The translations under genes and the position numbers were made by a program. 64,000 nucleotides of DNA. Origin: Phycisphaeraceae bacterium D3-23 (GTDB lineage Bacteria > Planctomycetota > Phycisphaerae > Phycisphaerales > Phycisphaeraceae). The first letter of the stretch is position 1. The number at the start of each line of letters is the position of its first letter. The stretch covers positions 1 to 64,000 of the forward strand of contig CP114179.1 in the NCBI GenBank assembly GCA_039555135.1, written 5' to 3'. Below, one piece after another: positions 17,930 through 27,065 of this stretch. Below the pieces are notes generated by a model, which worked only from the letters and a program-made list of their open reading frames with translations, was not told where the DNA came from and ran no database searches.

Positions 17930-19471
17930 TCAGGCCGAGTACCCCCGCGCGGCGATGGCCTGCGAGTGTTCGGCGGTGAACTTCCCGAATACGTCCGCGT
18001 GCCGACGCCACCGCTCGACCGCCCGCGCATCGACGGGCCGGCGGACCTCGGCGTAGGTCGGCGAGTGGACCACCGCAGGCTCTTTGGATGCGTCGGCTCC
18101 CGCAGACGTTGCATTGCCCTGCCAACCCAGCTCGTTGAGGACGCGCGTGACCTCCGTGTCGGGCGTCTCCACGAGGGTTTCATACCGCACAACGACGGCC
18201 TGTGATGCATGCAGGCGCTCACGCACCGCGCCCCACAGTGACGCAGTATGCAGCACCGCCTCGAGCGCGCCATCAAGTGTCTGGCAGGCCCAGCCCAGCG
18301 GGGTTGCGCCCATGCGTTGGAAGTAGCAGCTCACCGCGACGTCGCGCGGGTCGCGTTCGAGGTAGACCCAGGCCGACCCGGGCAGCAGCCGGTTGAGCGC
18401 GGGCAGCGAGTTGCTCAGCCCGGGGTTCTTGTCGATCAGCCGGGCGTCGCTGACGTCCCCCGCTTCGGGGAGCTGCTGCGCGATGCGCTCGAGATACGTC
18501 TGTGTGAAACGCTCGGTCACCTCCGGGCCCAGCGACCCGAGATAGTCGGCGAAGCGCGCGCCGTCCTGCCCCTGATCCATCGCCAGCTTGCGGGCCAGCA
18601 CACTGAACGCCGGGCACTCGTCGACCCAGACCGCGTCCCCGGCTTGGCTGAGTCGGCGCCCCATCAACGAGGTTCCGCTGCGGGGGTGGCCCAGCACCAT
18701 GACGCGCTGCGCCCCGCGCACCGCCGGCCGCGAGGCGAACCAGTCGGCGGGTAACTCGCGGAGCGTCGCGCGGTCGCTTGCGCGGCGTGCGCTCAGATGC
18801 TGCTCCAGGGCCGCCGCCTGCATCTGCGTACGTTCGACCTGCTTGCACTGCTCGAGCACACCGCGTGCTTCGCGCGGCCGACCCATCCGGTCCCACAGCC
18901 GGGCCAGGCGGTAGCCGCATTCGAGCGTGAGCTCGGAGGGCGGCAGCTCGCGCCAGACCCGCGCCAGCCGGGCCGACGCCGTCTCGCGATCGCCTTCGCG
19001 TTCGTCCAAGACCGCCAGTGCCAGCGCGGCCGTCGGATCGGGCAGCCGTCTGCTCTTCAGATGCGGGTGCTGTGCGACCTCGGCCCGCGCCGCGTCCAGC
19101 CGATGCGTACGCTCCAGGAGCAGCACGGCCTCCAGCACCGCCTGCGGCTTGTGCAGATTGCCCCGCGGCACCGCGCGGTACAGCGCCAGCGCTTCCTCAA
19201 CCCCGCCCGCGCGCGTCCACAGCCGCGCCAACTCCAGCGCGACCTCGGCATCATCCTCCGACGCACCCGCATCCACCCCCATCGCCCGCAGCTGCGCGAT
19301 CGCTTCGTGACGCAGCCCCAGGTCAAGATTCGTCCGCGCGACCTCAAGCCGGATCCCGGGGTCGCCCGGCTCAAGTGCCAGCGCCTCTTCAAAACGCAAC
19401 AGCGCCTGCTCGGGCAGGTCGCGCTGCCGGGCCTGGAAACCTTCAATCAAGATGGCATCGATCGTACGCAT
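17930..19471 (-). CDS. TPR-repeat sulfotransferase
   Basis: 513-residue protein. The first about 250 residues are helical tandem repeats of TPR type (QALLRFEEALALEPGDPGIR and later units). The C-terminal half is a sulfotransferase: the 5'-phosphosulfate loop GHPRSGTSLM at about residue 260 and the 3'-phosphate motif YLERDPRDVAVSCYFQRM at about 370. It would transfer sulfate from PAPS; the acceptor (glycan, lipid or protein) is unknown. TPR-sulfotransferases are common in marine Planctomycetota and Proteobacteria. TATCAT (19491-19486) lies 14 nt before the ATG; the 19472-19749 gap otherwise shows nothing. Confidence 0.9.
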   Translation of the reverse strand: MRTIDAILIEGFQARQRDLPEQALLRFEEALALEPGDPGIRLEVARTNLDLGLRHEAIAQLRAMGVDAGASEDDAEVALELARLWTRAGGVEEALALYRAVPRGNLHKPQAVLEAVLLLERTHRLDAARAEVAQHPHLKSRRLPDPTAALALAVLDEREGDRETASARLARVWRELPPSELTLECGYRLARLWDRMGRPREARGVLEQCKQVERTQMQAAALEQHLSARRASDRATLRELPADWFASRPAVRGAQRVMVLGHPRSGTSLMGRRLSQAGDAVWVDECPAFSVLARKLAMDQGQDGARFADYLGSLGPEVTERFTQTYLERIAQQLPEAGDVSDARLIDKNPGLSNSLPALNRLLPGSAWVYLERDPRDVAVSCYFQRMGATPLGWACQTLDGALEAVLHTASLWGAVRERLHASQAVVVRYETLVETPDTEVTRVLNELGWQGNATSAGADASKEPAVVHSPTYAEVRRPVDARAVERWRRHADVFGKFTAEHSQAIAARGYSA

Positions 19472-19749
19472 AGACTCCGGAGGCGATGATAGCGTCGCGT
19501 CACACGGCCGCTATTCCTGTAGATGCCCGATCCGTTGGCGCGCAACCCATAGTTCATCGAACCCCGCGCGGTGGGCGGCGATGGAGGACATCGGGGGTTG
19601 GCCGGGTCGCGTTGCTTGGCCACAGAAGTCATACAGGCAGGATACCGCAAGCGCGCACGACAGAGCACGAGGCGTCGGCGCGCGATACGGCATGGCCGTG
19701 GATCACGTACCGACGCTTCGTGCTCCGACGAAGATGGCAGGCGTCTGCC

Positions 19750-20133
19750 TTAGGCCGCCTTGGGCCGCAGCGCGTCGTAGACGCTCGCGGCGAGGTACTT
19801 CATATCGACGGGCTTGTGGTAGACCTCGAACGCGCCCAGCTGGTAGGCCAGGTTGTCCAGGCGTTCGGAGCGGTCGCCCGTGAGGTAGATGACGGGGGTG
19901 TTCTCGAACCCGGGCGTCGAAGTCAGGCGTTCGTGGACGCTGAAGCCGTCACCGGCGGGCATGTTGATGTCGAGGATCAGCAGGTCTGGGCAAGTCTCCT
20001 GCGCCCGGGCCAGCGCGGTGTAGCCGTCCGTCGCGGTGATGATCTCGGCGTTGAGCTGCTCGAAGCGGATCTTCATAGCGGCGAGCAGCTGCTCGTCGTC
20101 GTCGGCGATCAGGATACGTGCTTTGCGTGTCAT
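19750..20133 (-). CDS. stand-alone response regulator receiver domain
   Basis: 127-residue CheY-like receiver with no output domain. ATG 20133 has GGAGAG upstream; a TTG five codons earlier is the alternative. The acidic pocket (ADDDE, residues 10-14), phosphoacceptor Asp55 (LLILDINMP), Thr85 and Lys107 are all present, so it should be phosphorylatable. It is the last gene of a same-strand cluster of four receivers and one receiver-histidine kinase (19750-22961). It probably passes phosphate onward or acts by protein contact. Confidence 0.92.
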   Translation of the reverse strand: MTRKARILIADDDEQLLAAMKIRFEQLNAEIITATDGYTALARAQETCPDLLILDINMPAGDGFSVHERLTSTPGFENTPVIYLTGDRSERLDNLAYQLGAFEVYHKPVDMKYLAASVYDALRPKAA

Positions 20134-20165
20134 CGGACTTCTCTCCAAGGGGTAACGTGGCTGGA

Positions 20166-20606
20166 TCAGGCGGCGTGGGTCGCCGGGTTGTTGCCGGATT
20201 CGTGGCCGTTATCGATGTCGGCGATGAACGCCAGGACCTGTTCGCCAGTAAACGGTTTACTCAGCACCGGCACATGCGGGTAGTCGCGTTGGCAGCGCTG
20301 CAGCGATTCGCCCGAGCCGGTGATGGCAAGCACGGGACACTTCTGGAACGAGAGCGCGAGCTCGATGATGCCGAAGCCGTCGACGTAGGGCATGTCGATG
20401 TCGGTGATGATGGCATCGATCGTGTGCTTAGACATCAGCGCCATCGCGTCGTGGCCATCGAGTGCCGTGACACACGCCCAGCCGACGGTCATCAGCCGGG
20501 TCGCGATCGCGGCGACGACGGCGGGGTTGTCGTCGACGACCAGCGCGTGGCGATAGCCGGCGGCCTTCTTTTCATCCTCGTACTGCTGGTGCTCCATACG
20601 ATCCAT
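20166..20606 (-). CDS. stand-alone response regulator receiver domain
   Basis: 146-residue receiver protein. ATG 20606 overlaps the stop of the upstream receiver gene (TGATG), so the two are probably translationally coupled; this decides the start among several. Residues 1-17 are a charged leader. The acidic pair (VVDDN), phosphoacceptor Asp69 (AIITDIDMP), Thr in LAITGSG and Lys in VLSKPF are present. It has no output domain. Part of the 19750-22961 signalling cluster. Confidence 0.92.
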   Translation of the reverse strand: MDRMEHQQYEDEKKAAGYRHALVVDDNPAVVAAIATRLMTVGWACVTALDGHDAMALMSKHTIDAIITDIDMPYVDGFGIIELALSFQKCPVLAITGSGESLQRCQRDYPHVPVLSKPFTGEQVLAFIADIDNGHESGNNPATHAA

Positions 20607-20995
20607 CAGGCCGCGCGGCGGCCAGTCCTTAGTAGTTCGAGTTCGGCCAGTTCCAGCAAGGCCGAGGCCTCGAAGGGTTTTTGAAGGACGGTTACATTCG
20701 GAGCGCGTTTGAGTCCTTGCGCGTAGGCGTCGGTAAAGCCGGAGACGACGATGATCGGCGTGTCGCCCACCAGCTGTAGCGACTGGATCAGGTCGATCCC
20801 CGTGCCGTTGGGCATATTGAGGTCGGTGACGACCAGCGACGTGTAGGCCGGGTTGAACGCGGCCAGGGCCTGCGCCCCGCTGTGCGCGGTCGTGCATCGG
20901 TAGCCCGCCTGCTCGAAACGCAGCCGCATCGCCTGAACAGCCATCTCGTCGTTGTCGACGATCAGGATCTCGGGTTCGTAAGGTGTCTCTTCCAT
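20606..20995 (-). CDS. stand-alone response regulator receiver domain
   Basis: 129-residue receiver. The phosphoacceptor is Asp58 (LVVTDLNMP), with Ser85 and Lys106 (VLQKPF) in the expected places and VDNDE at the acidic pocket, where one Asp is replaced by Asn. No output domain. Its stop codon overlaps the next gene's ATG (TGATG). Confidence 0.92.
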   Translation of the reverse strand: MEETPYEPEILIVDNDEMAVQAMRLRFEQAGYRCTTAHSGAQALAAFNPAYTSLVVTDLNMPNGTGIDLIQSLQLVGDTPIIVVSGFTDAYAQGLKRAPNVTVLQKPFEASALLELAELELLRTGRRAA

Positions 20996-21041
20996 TTCTT
21001 TTCTCGCAACTCAAACTCCGGCAACACTACAATCGTTCTGT

Positions 21042-21419
21042 TTACGGCCCGACTCCAGTCACGTCCGAGATTGCCGCGAGTAATTGTGCTGGCTCGTACG
21101 GTTTTTCCAGGAACAGATTGCCGCCCGTCTCGATCGCGGCCTCCCGGATCCGGGGACAGGTTTCGGCGGAGAGGAAGATCACCGGCGTCTTGTGACTACG
21201 CGTGTTCATACGCACCTGCCGGCAGACCTCGATCCCGTCGATGCCCGGCATACGGACGTCGAGGACGATCACGTCGGGCACGCGTGCTTTGACCTGCGCA
21301 ACGCCCTCCAGCCCGTTATAGCTCTGACGCACCGACAGCCCCGCGGCACACAGGCGGGCGGCCAATGCCGCCTGGATGCGGGCGTCGTCTTCGATGAGTA
21401 GTACATCAAGCACAGGCAC
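21042..21419 (-). CDS. stand-alone response regulator receiver domain
   Basis: 125-residue receiver. The start is GTG 21419, giving a 14-nt overlap with the end of the histidine kinase gene, so coupled translation with the kinase is likely. Acidic pocket IEDD, phosphoacceptor Asp54 (VIVLDVRMP), Ser in IFLSAE and Lys in LEKPYEP are present. As the first receiver after the kinase and overlapping it, it is the best candidate for the kinase's direct partner. Confidence 0.9.
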   Translation of the reverse strand: MPVLDVLLIEDDARIQAALAARLCAAGLSVRQSYNGLEGVAQVKARVPDVIVLDVRMPGIDGIEVCRQVRMNTRSHKTPVIFLSAETCPRIREAAIETGGNLFLEKPYEPAQLLAAISDVTGVGP

Positions 21420-22961
21420 GCACCTCGCGGTTATGTTCCAGTATCAGCGGCAGGGCGTTCTCGACGAACTGCTCCTGCGCCCAGGTCCCGACCCACATCA
21501 CGTTCAGCGGGTTGGGCTTGCCCTCGCGTTCGCCGGCCTCGGCCGCGGCGGCCTTAAGCCGATCGATCCAGCGGTCAGGCTCCTCCGTCGGGCCGATGGC
21601 GAAGAGGACTCGCCCGCCCTCACTGGGCATAAAAATATCCATGGAACGCGCGACGTTGCACAGCACCTCCTGAGTCTGCTCGATTCCGACTTCCGGATTG
21701 ATCGGCAGGATCTTCAGGATCGTCAGCGCATCGTCTTCGTCCGAATGCGAAAGCCGGTTCACGTATTGACGGATCACGTGCTCCGAGTCGGCCATCGGGA
21801 TGGTGAAGGAGAACGTGCTGCCCCGGCCCTGCTCGCTTTCGATCTGCATCTCGCCGAGGTTCAGCCAGATCAGGTCGCGGGCGATGTTGAGCCCGAGCCC
21901 AAACCCCTTGCCCACCGAGCGGCGCGGGTCGCCCAACTGCGTAAACCGCTCGCACAGGACCGGCAGCTGTTCGCTGCTGATCCCGACGCCCTGGTCGCTG
22001 ACCGACACCACCACATGACCGTTGCCATCGGCCTCGGCACGGACGCAGACCGTGCTGTTTTCCGGTGAGAACTTCACCGCGTTCACGACCAGGTTGATCG
22101 TCACACGCCCGATCTTCTCGGCGTCCACAAACACATCGGGCAGGCCGGGCTCGACCTCGTAGTCGATCATGACCGACTTCGCCGCACCCCGCGTCGCGAG
22201 CGTCGGCCGCACCGCAGAGAAGATCGACTCGATCGAGACCGCCTCGCGGTAGACCGGCAGCTGTTTGGCCTTGAGCTTGCTCGAATCGAGGAAATCATCG
22301 ACCATCCCGCTCAGGTCGCGGGCGCTGGCGTCGATGTAGTCCAGGAACTTGAGCTGCTCGGGCGTCACGTCGCCTCCGATCCCGTCGTGCAGGATCGACG
22401 CGAACTCGCGGATAACGGTCAACGGCGTACGGAACTCGTGTGCGACATCGTCCACGAAACGGTGGGCCGTGACCGTCATCTCGGTCAGCCGTTCGTTCTT
22501 AAGCTGCAGCTCGTGGTTGGTCTCGCGCAGGGCCTTGGCGTATTCCTTGTTGCGCTGCGACAGCTTGTACCGGCCAGCGCATCGGCGATCGCCAGGTGCA
22601 GCTGCCCGTCGGGACGCATGACATCGCCCTTGGTCAGGTAGTCCGACGCGCCCCCGCGGAACGCCTCGGCCGCCTCCTGCTCGCTGCCCGACGCCGTCAG
22701 CATCAGCACCGGCCCAACATCCATCCGGATCAGGTCGGTCAGCCAGTCCAATCCCGTCCCGTCAGGCATATCGATATCACACAGGATCGCGATCGGCCCA
22801 CTCCCCGGCATGTGCGCGAGCGCCTCCGACGCGTCGGTAAACGTGGACACCTGCCCAACCTTTAGCGACGCGTGCGGCTCGGCCAACTGCTTCTCGAGCA
22901 GACGGAGAATCATCTCGTCGTCGTCGATCGCAATGATGTTGACGGGTCTTCGGTTCGGCAT
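21406..22961 (-). CDS. receiver-histidine kinase hybrid, frame broken
   Basis: Reads as one protein if a single base is restored near 22573 (GCCGG for GCCCGG). Order: N-terminal receiver (residues 1-120, phosphoacceptor Asp62 in AILCDIDMP), a coiled-coil linker (YKLSQRNKEYAKALRETNHE), HisKA with the phospho-His in VDDVAHEFRTPLTV, then HATPase with N-box VNLVVNAVKFSP-like, DQGVGI and GKGFGLGL. About 115 residues follow the ATPase domain; they match no family I can name but have the rhythm of a degenerate GGDEF-like domain (SEGGRVLFAIGPTEE). There is no membrane segment, so it is a cytoplasmic kinase controlled through its own receiver. ATG 22961 has an AAGGGA-like ribosome site. Confidence 0.85.
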
Positions 22962-23253
22962 CGAATCATCCCTTCCGGGTCACCCCCCCTTATGGAGGCG
23001 CTGGACGGCAAACGACTTGGTCCAACAGAAAAATCGGACCAGACCGCACGACGCTTAAGCCCATCACATCCGCGCCGCGACAATCCGCTTCGCCCAGACC
23101 GCATATCCCGACCTAACCTCCTCAACACGGTGCAGCGAAGGACCGCAACCTCCGATACCTAACCTGCACCGCGCCCCGGGCCGATGCCCGATAAGCTGTG
23201 CAGCCCCGACGGCCCCGACCCACACAACACCGCATCACAACCGGATTTTTCTT

Positions 23254-24096
23254 ATGACCTGGTGGCAGGCCATCATCCTCGGCATCGTCGAAGGGCTCAC
23301 CGAGTACCTCCCGGTCAGCTCGACCGGCCACCTGATCCTCGCGTCCTGGGCGCTCGGGCTCAGCGACGGCAGCGCGTCTTCGGAGCGCGCGATCAACAGC
23401 TTCAACATCGTCATCCAGGCCGGCGCGATCGCCGCCGTCCTCGGGCTCTACCGCGCACGCGTCGTGCAGATGTGCCGCGGCATCCTCGGCAAAGACGCCG
23501 ACGGCCGACGGCTCGCCATCAACCTCGTCATCGCGTTCCTCCCCGCGGCCGTGCTCGGGCCGCTGCTCAACGACACGATCGAGCAGGCGCTCTTCAAGCC
23601 CTGGCCCGTCATCGGTGCGCTGTTCGTCGGTGCCTGGCTCATGCTCGCCGTCGCGTGGAACCAGAAGCTCCTGGAAGGGCGGTCCAACCTCGAGATCGAA
23701 GACATCAACTGGCGCATCGCGCTACTCATCGGCTTTGGACAGTGCATCGCGATGTGGCCCGGCACAAGCCGGAGCATGATGACCATCGTCGCCGCGCTCA
23801 TGCTCGGCCTACGCGCCAAGGCCGCCGCCGAATTCAGCTTCCTCCTCGGGCTCATCACCCTCAGCGCCGCCACCTGCTACTCCGGCGTCCGCGGGGGCAC
23901 CGAGATCATCGAGGAGATCGGCTGGATGCCGCTCTTCATCGGATTCCTCGCCGCAACCTTCTCCGCCGCGCTCGCTGTCAAATGGTTCGTCGGGTTCCTC
24001 ACCAAGCACGGCCTCGCGCCGTTCGGCTGGTACCGCCTCGCGCTCGCCGTCGGGCTCGGGCTCCTCATCTACACCGGCATCATGGAAATGAAATAG
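23254..24096 (+). CDS. uppP: undecaprenyl-diphosphatase
   Basis: 280-residue BacA/UppP membrane phosphatase that recycles undecaprenyl pyrophosphate to the monophosphate carrier for peptidoglycan and other surface polymers. The family motifs are EGLTEYLPVSSTGHLIL (active-site Glu and Ser near the N-terminus) and PGTSRSMMTIVAALMLGL in the second half; about eight membrane helices are visible and the length is normal. Resistance to bacitracin is a known side effect of its overexpression. No Shine-Dalgarno is evident. It is followed by a family-4 hairpin. Confidence 0.96.
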   Translation: MTWWQAIILGIVEGLTEYLPVSSTGHLILASWALGLSDGSASSERAINSFNIVIQAGAIAAVLGLYRARVVQMCRGILGKDADGRRLAINLVIAFLPAAVLGPLLNDTIEQALFKPWPVIGALFVGAWLMLAVAWNQKLLEGRSNLEIEDINWRIALLIGFGQCIAMWPGTSRSMMTIVAALMLGLRAKAAAEFSFLLGLITLSAATCYSGVRGGTEIIEEIGWMPLFIGFLAATFSAALAVKWFVGFLTKHGLAPFGWYRLALAVGLGLLIYTGIMEMK

Positions 24097-24112
24097 TTTC
24101 CCGAAAACGAAG

Positions 24113-24133
24113 CCCACAGGTCCCATCTGTGGG
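24113..24133. repeat. family-4 hairpin after uppP
   Basis: CCCACAGGT-CCC-ATCTGTGGG, one mismatch in the stem, preceded by GAAG. It lies in the convergent gap between uppP and the alcohol dehydrogenase gene and may serve both as a transcription stop. Confidence 0.75.
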
Positions 24134-24158
24134 TGCCCCCCGCGCGCAGCACCCACCC

Positions 24159-25148
24159 CTACACCTCCATCAAAACCGCCAACGCGCCCGGCTTCGCCGC
24201 GGCCTCCAACACCCCCGCGCCGTCCGCCAGCTTCATCCGCCTGCTGATCAAACTCACCACATCCACGTCCCCGGCCGACAACGCCTCCAGCGCCGCACCC
24301 ATCGGCCCGCAGCGGCTGCCCACCACGCTGACCTCGTCACGCACGATCGGCGATAAGTCAATCGAAACATCGGCAGCGGTGGGGCGGAGGGGCAGCGACT
24401 TGAGCACCACCGTCCCGCGCGGCCGAACCATCGCCATCGCCGTCGCCAAACCCGCCGCCTTCCCCGTGCAGTCGACCACGATGTCCTGGTCCTGACGCAA
24501 TCCAACATCCGCCAACGGCCGATGCTTCACACCCCATTTCTCGCACAGCGCGAGCTTTGCTTCGTGGTGCCCGATACACCGCACCGTCGCGTTCAGCCGG
24601 CTCAGCACCTGCGCACAAACCAGACCCAAAGGCCCATCGCCCAGCACCGTCAGGTATGGCCGACCCTGGATCGTCAGCTGCCGAAGGATCTGATACGCCG
24701 ACGCCACCAACCCTGCGAACACCGCGCCGTCGTCGTCCACGTTCTCCGGCACGGTGTGCAGATTGATCGCCGGCAGCGCAAACCGCTCCGCGAAACAGCC
24801 ATCCCGCCCAACGCGCCCCAGCACCGTCCGCCTGCGGCAGTGTTCCTTCAAGCCCGCCCGGCAAAGGTCGCACGCGCCGCAAACACAATTGATCTCGCCC
24901 ACGACGCGACGCCCGAGGTTGGCTTTGTCCACGCCCTTGCCCACCGCCTCAACGACGCCCACAAACGCGTGGCCCATCACGCCCGTAAACGCATCGCGCC
25001 CATCGGCCGCGTCCTGCACCAGCGCGACATCCGCCGCGCCGGCACACAGCCGCGTCGGCGCAATCAACACCTCGCCGGCGGGGGGGCTGGGGTCCGCGAA
25101 ACCCGGATCAAACGCGGCCCCGGCATCCTTCAACACAATCGCACGCAT
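24159..25148 (-). CDS. zinc-dependent alcohol dehydrogenase-like oxidoreductase
   Basis: 329-residue medium-chain dehydrogenase. ATG 25148 has AGGAG 7 nt upstream. It has a catalytic-zinc site (Cys in TRLCAGAADV, GHAFVGVVEAVGKGV) and a complete structural-zinc loop (CVCGACDLCRAGLKEHC). The nucleotide-binding Rossmann core is VLGDGPLGLVCAQVLSRL. Usual MDR enzymes have GxGxxG; here GDGPLG fits. It probably oxidises or reduces a small alcohol, polyol or threonine-like substrate with NAD(P); the substrate cannot be deduced. Confidence 0.9.
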   Translation of the reverse strand: MRAIVLKDAGAAFDPGFADPSPPAGEVLIAPTRLCAGAADVALVQDAADGRDAFTGVMGHAFVGVVEAVGKGVDKANLGRRVVGEINCVCGACDLCRAGLKEHCRRRTVLGRVGRDGCFAERFALPAINLHTVPENVDDDGAVFAGLVASAYQILRQLTIQGRPYLTVLGDGPLGLVCAQVLSRLNATVRCIGHHEAKLALCEKWGVKHRPLADVGLRQDQDIVVDCTGKAAGLATAMAMVRPRGTVVLKSLPLRPTAADVSIDLSPIVRDEVSVVGSRCGPMGAALEALSAGDVDVVSLISRRMKLADGAGVLEAAAKPGALAVLMEV

Positions 25149-25312
25149 ACAGCACTCCTGATGCAGCACACGCCGCACGCCAACATCATCGGCCAAACCC
25201 GCCGACCGCATCCGATTACAATCCCACACCCCGGAGATCGACCCCGACTTCGACATCAAGAACACCGGCGACGCACTAGAACATCCAACCTCAAGCACCC
25301 CGAGCCCGCACC

Positions 25313-25600
25313 ATGACCGAACACGACCCCGGCGACCACGACAACCCGCTCCAGGGCTACTTCGACTGGCAGGTCACCACCCTCATGCTCGCACGCGACC
25401 TCAGCGAACCCGTCTCCGCCACCGACGAAGCGGCGCAGCACCAACGCCGACACGACACCGAAAACCTCGTCCGCGAGCTCACCCTCGGCGTCCTCCCCGA
25501 GCAATACAAACACGACGCCAACCTCGCCTGGCCCCCCGAGCTCATGATGCAGATCACCCGCGAAACCCTGCGAAAAGCCACCAATCTCGCCGGCATCTAA
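25313..25600 (+). CDS. conserved-looking small protein of unknown function
   Basis: 95 residues, hydrophilic, largely helical, rich in His and Glu; no signal peptide or membrane segment. I do not recognise a family. TACAAT (25217-25222) lies about 90 nt upstream and could be its -10 box. A 22-bp perfect palindrome follows the stop codon. Confidence 0.55.
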   Translation: MTEHDPGDHDNPLQGYFDWQVTTLMLARDLSEPVSATDEAAQHQRRHDTENLVRELTLGVLPEQYKHDANLAWPPELMMQITRETLRKATNLAGI

Positions 25601-25602
25601 AG

Positions 25603-25624
25603 CCCGGCCGAGGCCTCGGCCGGG
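25603..25624. terminator. 22-bp perfect palindrome between convergent genes
   Basis: CCCGGCCGAGG and its exact complement abut with no loop, 2 nt after the stop codon at 25600 and just before the stop of the minus-strand gene ending at 25629. Probably a two-way terminator, though there is no T-run on either side. Confidence 0.5.
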
Positions 25625-25628
25625 TCTC

Positions 25629-26447
25629 TCAACTCGTCGTCCCACGCTTCAGATACAGCCGGATGCAGTGCCCCGCGACCTGCTTCTCGCAGATGCGCCC
25701 GACGACAAACAACACGACCCCGCCCAGCACCATCCCGACCCCCAGCGCGATCTCCACGATGTTGTTCCCGCTCGTCCCGCGACGCGTGTCCGACAGGAAG
25801 ATGAACGACGTCACCACGCCCGAGACGATGAAGATCAGCCCCGCCAGGTAGCCCACAAAGATCAAGTGCGCCAGCAGCGAAAACAGCACACCCACCACGC
25901 CGCCACACTTCGCATAGACCCACCACAGCATCCCCACCCAGCCCGCGAGCACAACCATCGACAGCGCCATCGTCACGAGCATCGTCGTCGTGCCGCTCCC
26001 GCCGACCGCCGCGATGAGCACGCCGAACGCGATCAGCGCGCCGATGATCCCGAACAACAAAAACGCCACCGGCGCCGTCATCAGATTGAACCCCGGGGCC
26101 TTGTACCACGGCTTATCCCAGCGCCGCTGCGCCAACTCACCGATATCACTCCGCACCCCGCACTCCGGGCAATCCACCAGCAGCGCCGAAGCAAGCCCCG
26201 GCTCGCCCGTCACAAACGGAAGCCCACGCAGGTTGTAACCACACTGCGGACACCCCATGTCCGTGTCCCACGCCCCGACCCCAGCCGCTACCTCCGGCAC
26301 CCCCGGAACCGCCGGCCCATCCGTCACAACCGGCACAACCGGCACAGCCCCAACCACCGGCACAACCGGACCCGGCGACACAACCGGCACAGACTCACGC
26401 CGAGGCGCATCCGTCCCCGCATCAGGTTCTCGCGGCTCATGCTCCAT
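25629..26447 (-). CDS. zinc-ribbon multi-pass membrane protein
   Basis: 272 residues. It has a low-complexity Pro/Val-rich N-terminus (PVVPVV-type repeats, residues 20-50), then a zinc ribbon (CPQCGYNLRGL...VDCPECG) with an insertion of about 20 residues between the Cys pairs, then four or five membrane helices and a conserved-looking end (GRICEKQVAGHCIRLYLKRG). The upstream ORF 26527-26932 is a shortened copy with the same ribbon and the same end. Function unknown. Confidence 0.75.
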   Translation of the reverse strand: MEHEPREPDAGTDAPRRESVPVVSPGPVVPVVGAVPVVPVVTDGPAVPGVPEVAAGVGAWDTDMGCPQCGYNLRGLPFVTGEPGLASALLVDCPECGVRSDIGELAQRRWDKPWYKAPGFNLMTAPVAFLLFGIIGALIAFGVLIAAVGGSGTTTMLVTMALSMVVLAGWVGMLWWVYAKCGGVVGVLFSLLAHLIFVGYLAGLIFIVSGVVTSFIFLSDTRRGTSGNNIVEIALGVGMVLGGVVLFVVGRICEKQVAGHCIRLYLKRGTTS

Positions 26448-26526
26448 ATCGGACCTTGCCTATCCAACACAACCTAGCCGATCGCAGCACATTGGGTGCT
26501 ACATCGTAGGCGCATCGCGATCCGCA

Positions 26527-26932
26527 TCATATCCCCGAAGCCCGGCGCTTCATCTCGATTCGCAGGCAGTATCCCGCGACTTTCTTCTCGCCAAACCTGG
26601 CGAGCGAGAAGAAAACCAAACCTACGGCGAATACCAGCACAGTCATAATCAGATCGGTACCAAGCCTGGAACTCTTTCCGCGCAGCTCCGTCAACATCGT
26701 CGCACAACTAAAACACCCGACGGCCATTGCGATGATGCCCACACTCCGGACAATCCACCCGCGTCCCAGGCCCCAACATCCCCGGGCCACCCCCAACCAA
26801 CGGCTCCGCCGACACATACGCCAACCCCCGAAGCGCATACCCACACCCCGGACAATCCACCGCCAAAATCACATGCGCCTCATCCATCAACCCACCCGTG
26901 AACGCCGATCCCACCCCAAACCCCGAATCCAT
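26527..26932 (-). pseudogene. decayed tandem copy of the zinc-ribbon membrane protein
   Basis: The 5' part (ATG 26932) encodes a ribbon like that of its neighbour (VDCPGCGYALRGLAYVSAEP ... RVDCPECG) and stops at 26708. In another frame the sequence continues as a membrane helix pair and ends VAGYCLRIEMKRRASGI, clearly related to VAGHCIRLYLKRG of the neighbouring gene. The middle membrane section of the paralogue is missing. So it has lost about 100 residues and its frame. If the frame break is an error, it would be a short two-helix version. Confidence 0.6.
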
Positions 26933-27065
26933 CTTCTCGAATCACTACGCAGGATCGAATTGAACATAACATGCATTATCGGGCCTTGGGTCTGCCTGGT
27001 TTGGATGCTCTTCATCGATCGAACTCACCATCGCATGGGTCGGTAAGGCGTCCATGGATCTTAGA

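Noticed and set aside
19511-19693. 60-codon minus-strand ORF between the receiver and sulfotransferase genes
   Set aside because: No ribosome site, Arg/Ala-rich composition without pattern; probably chance.
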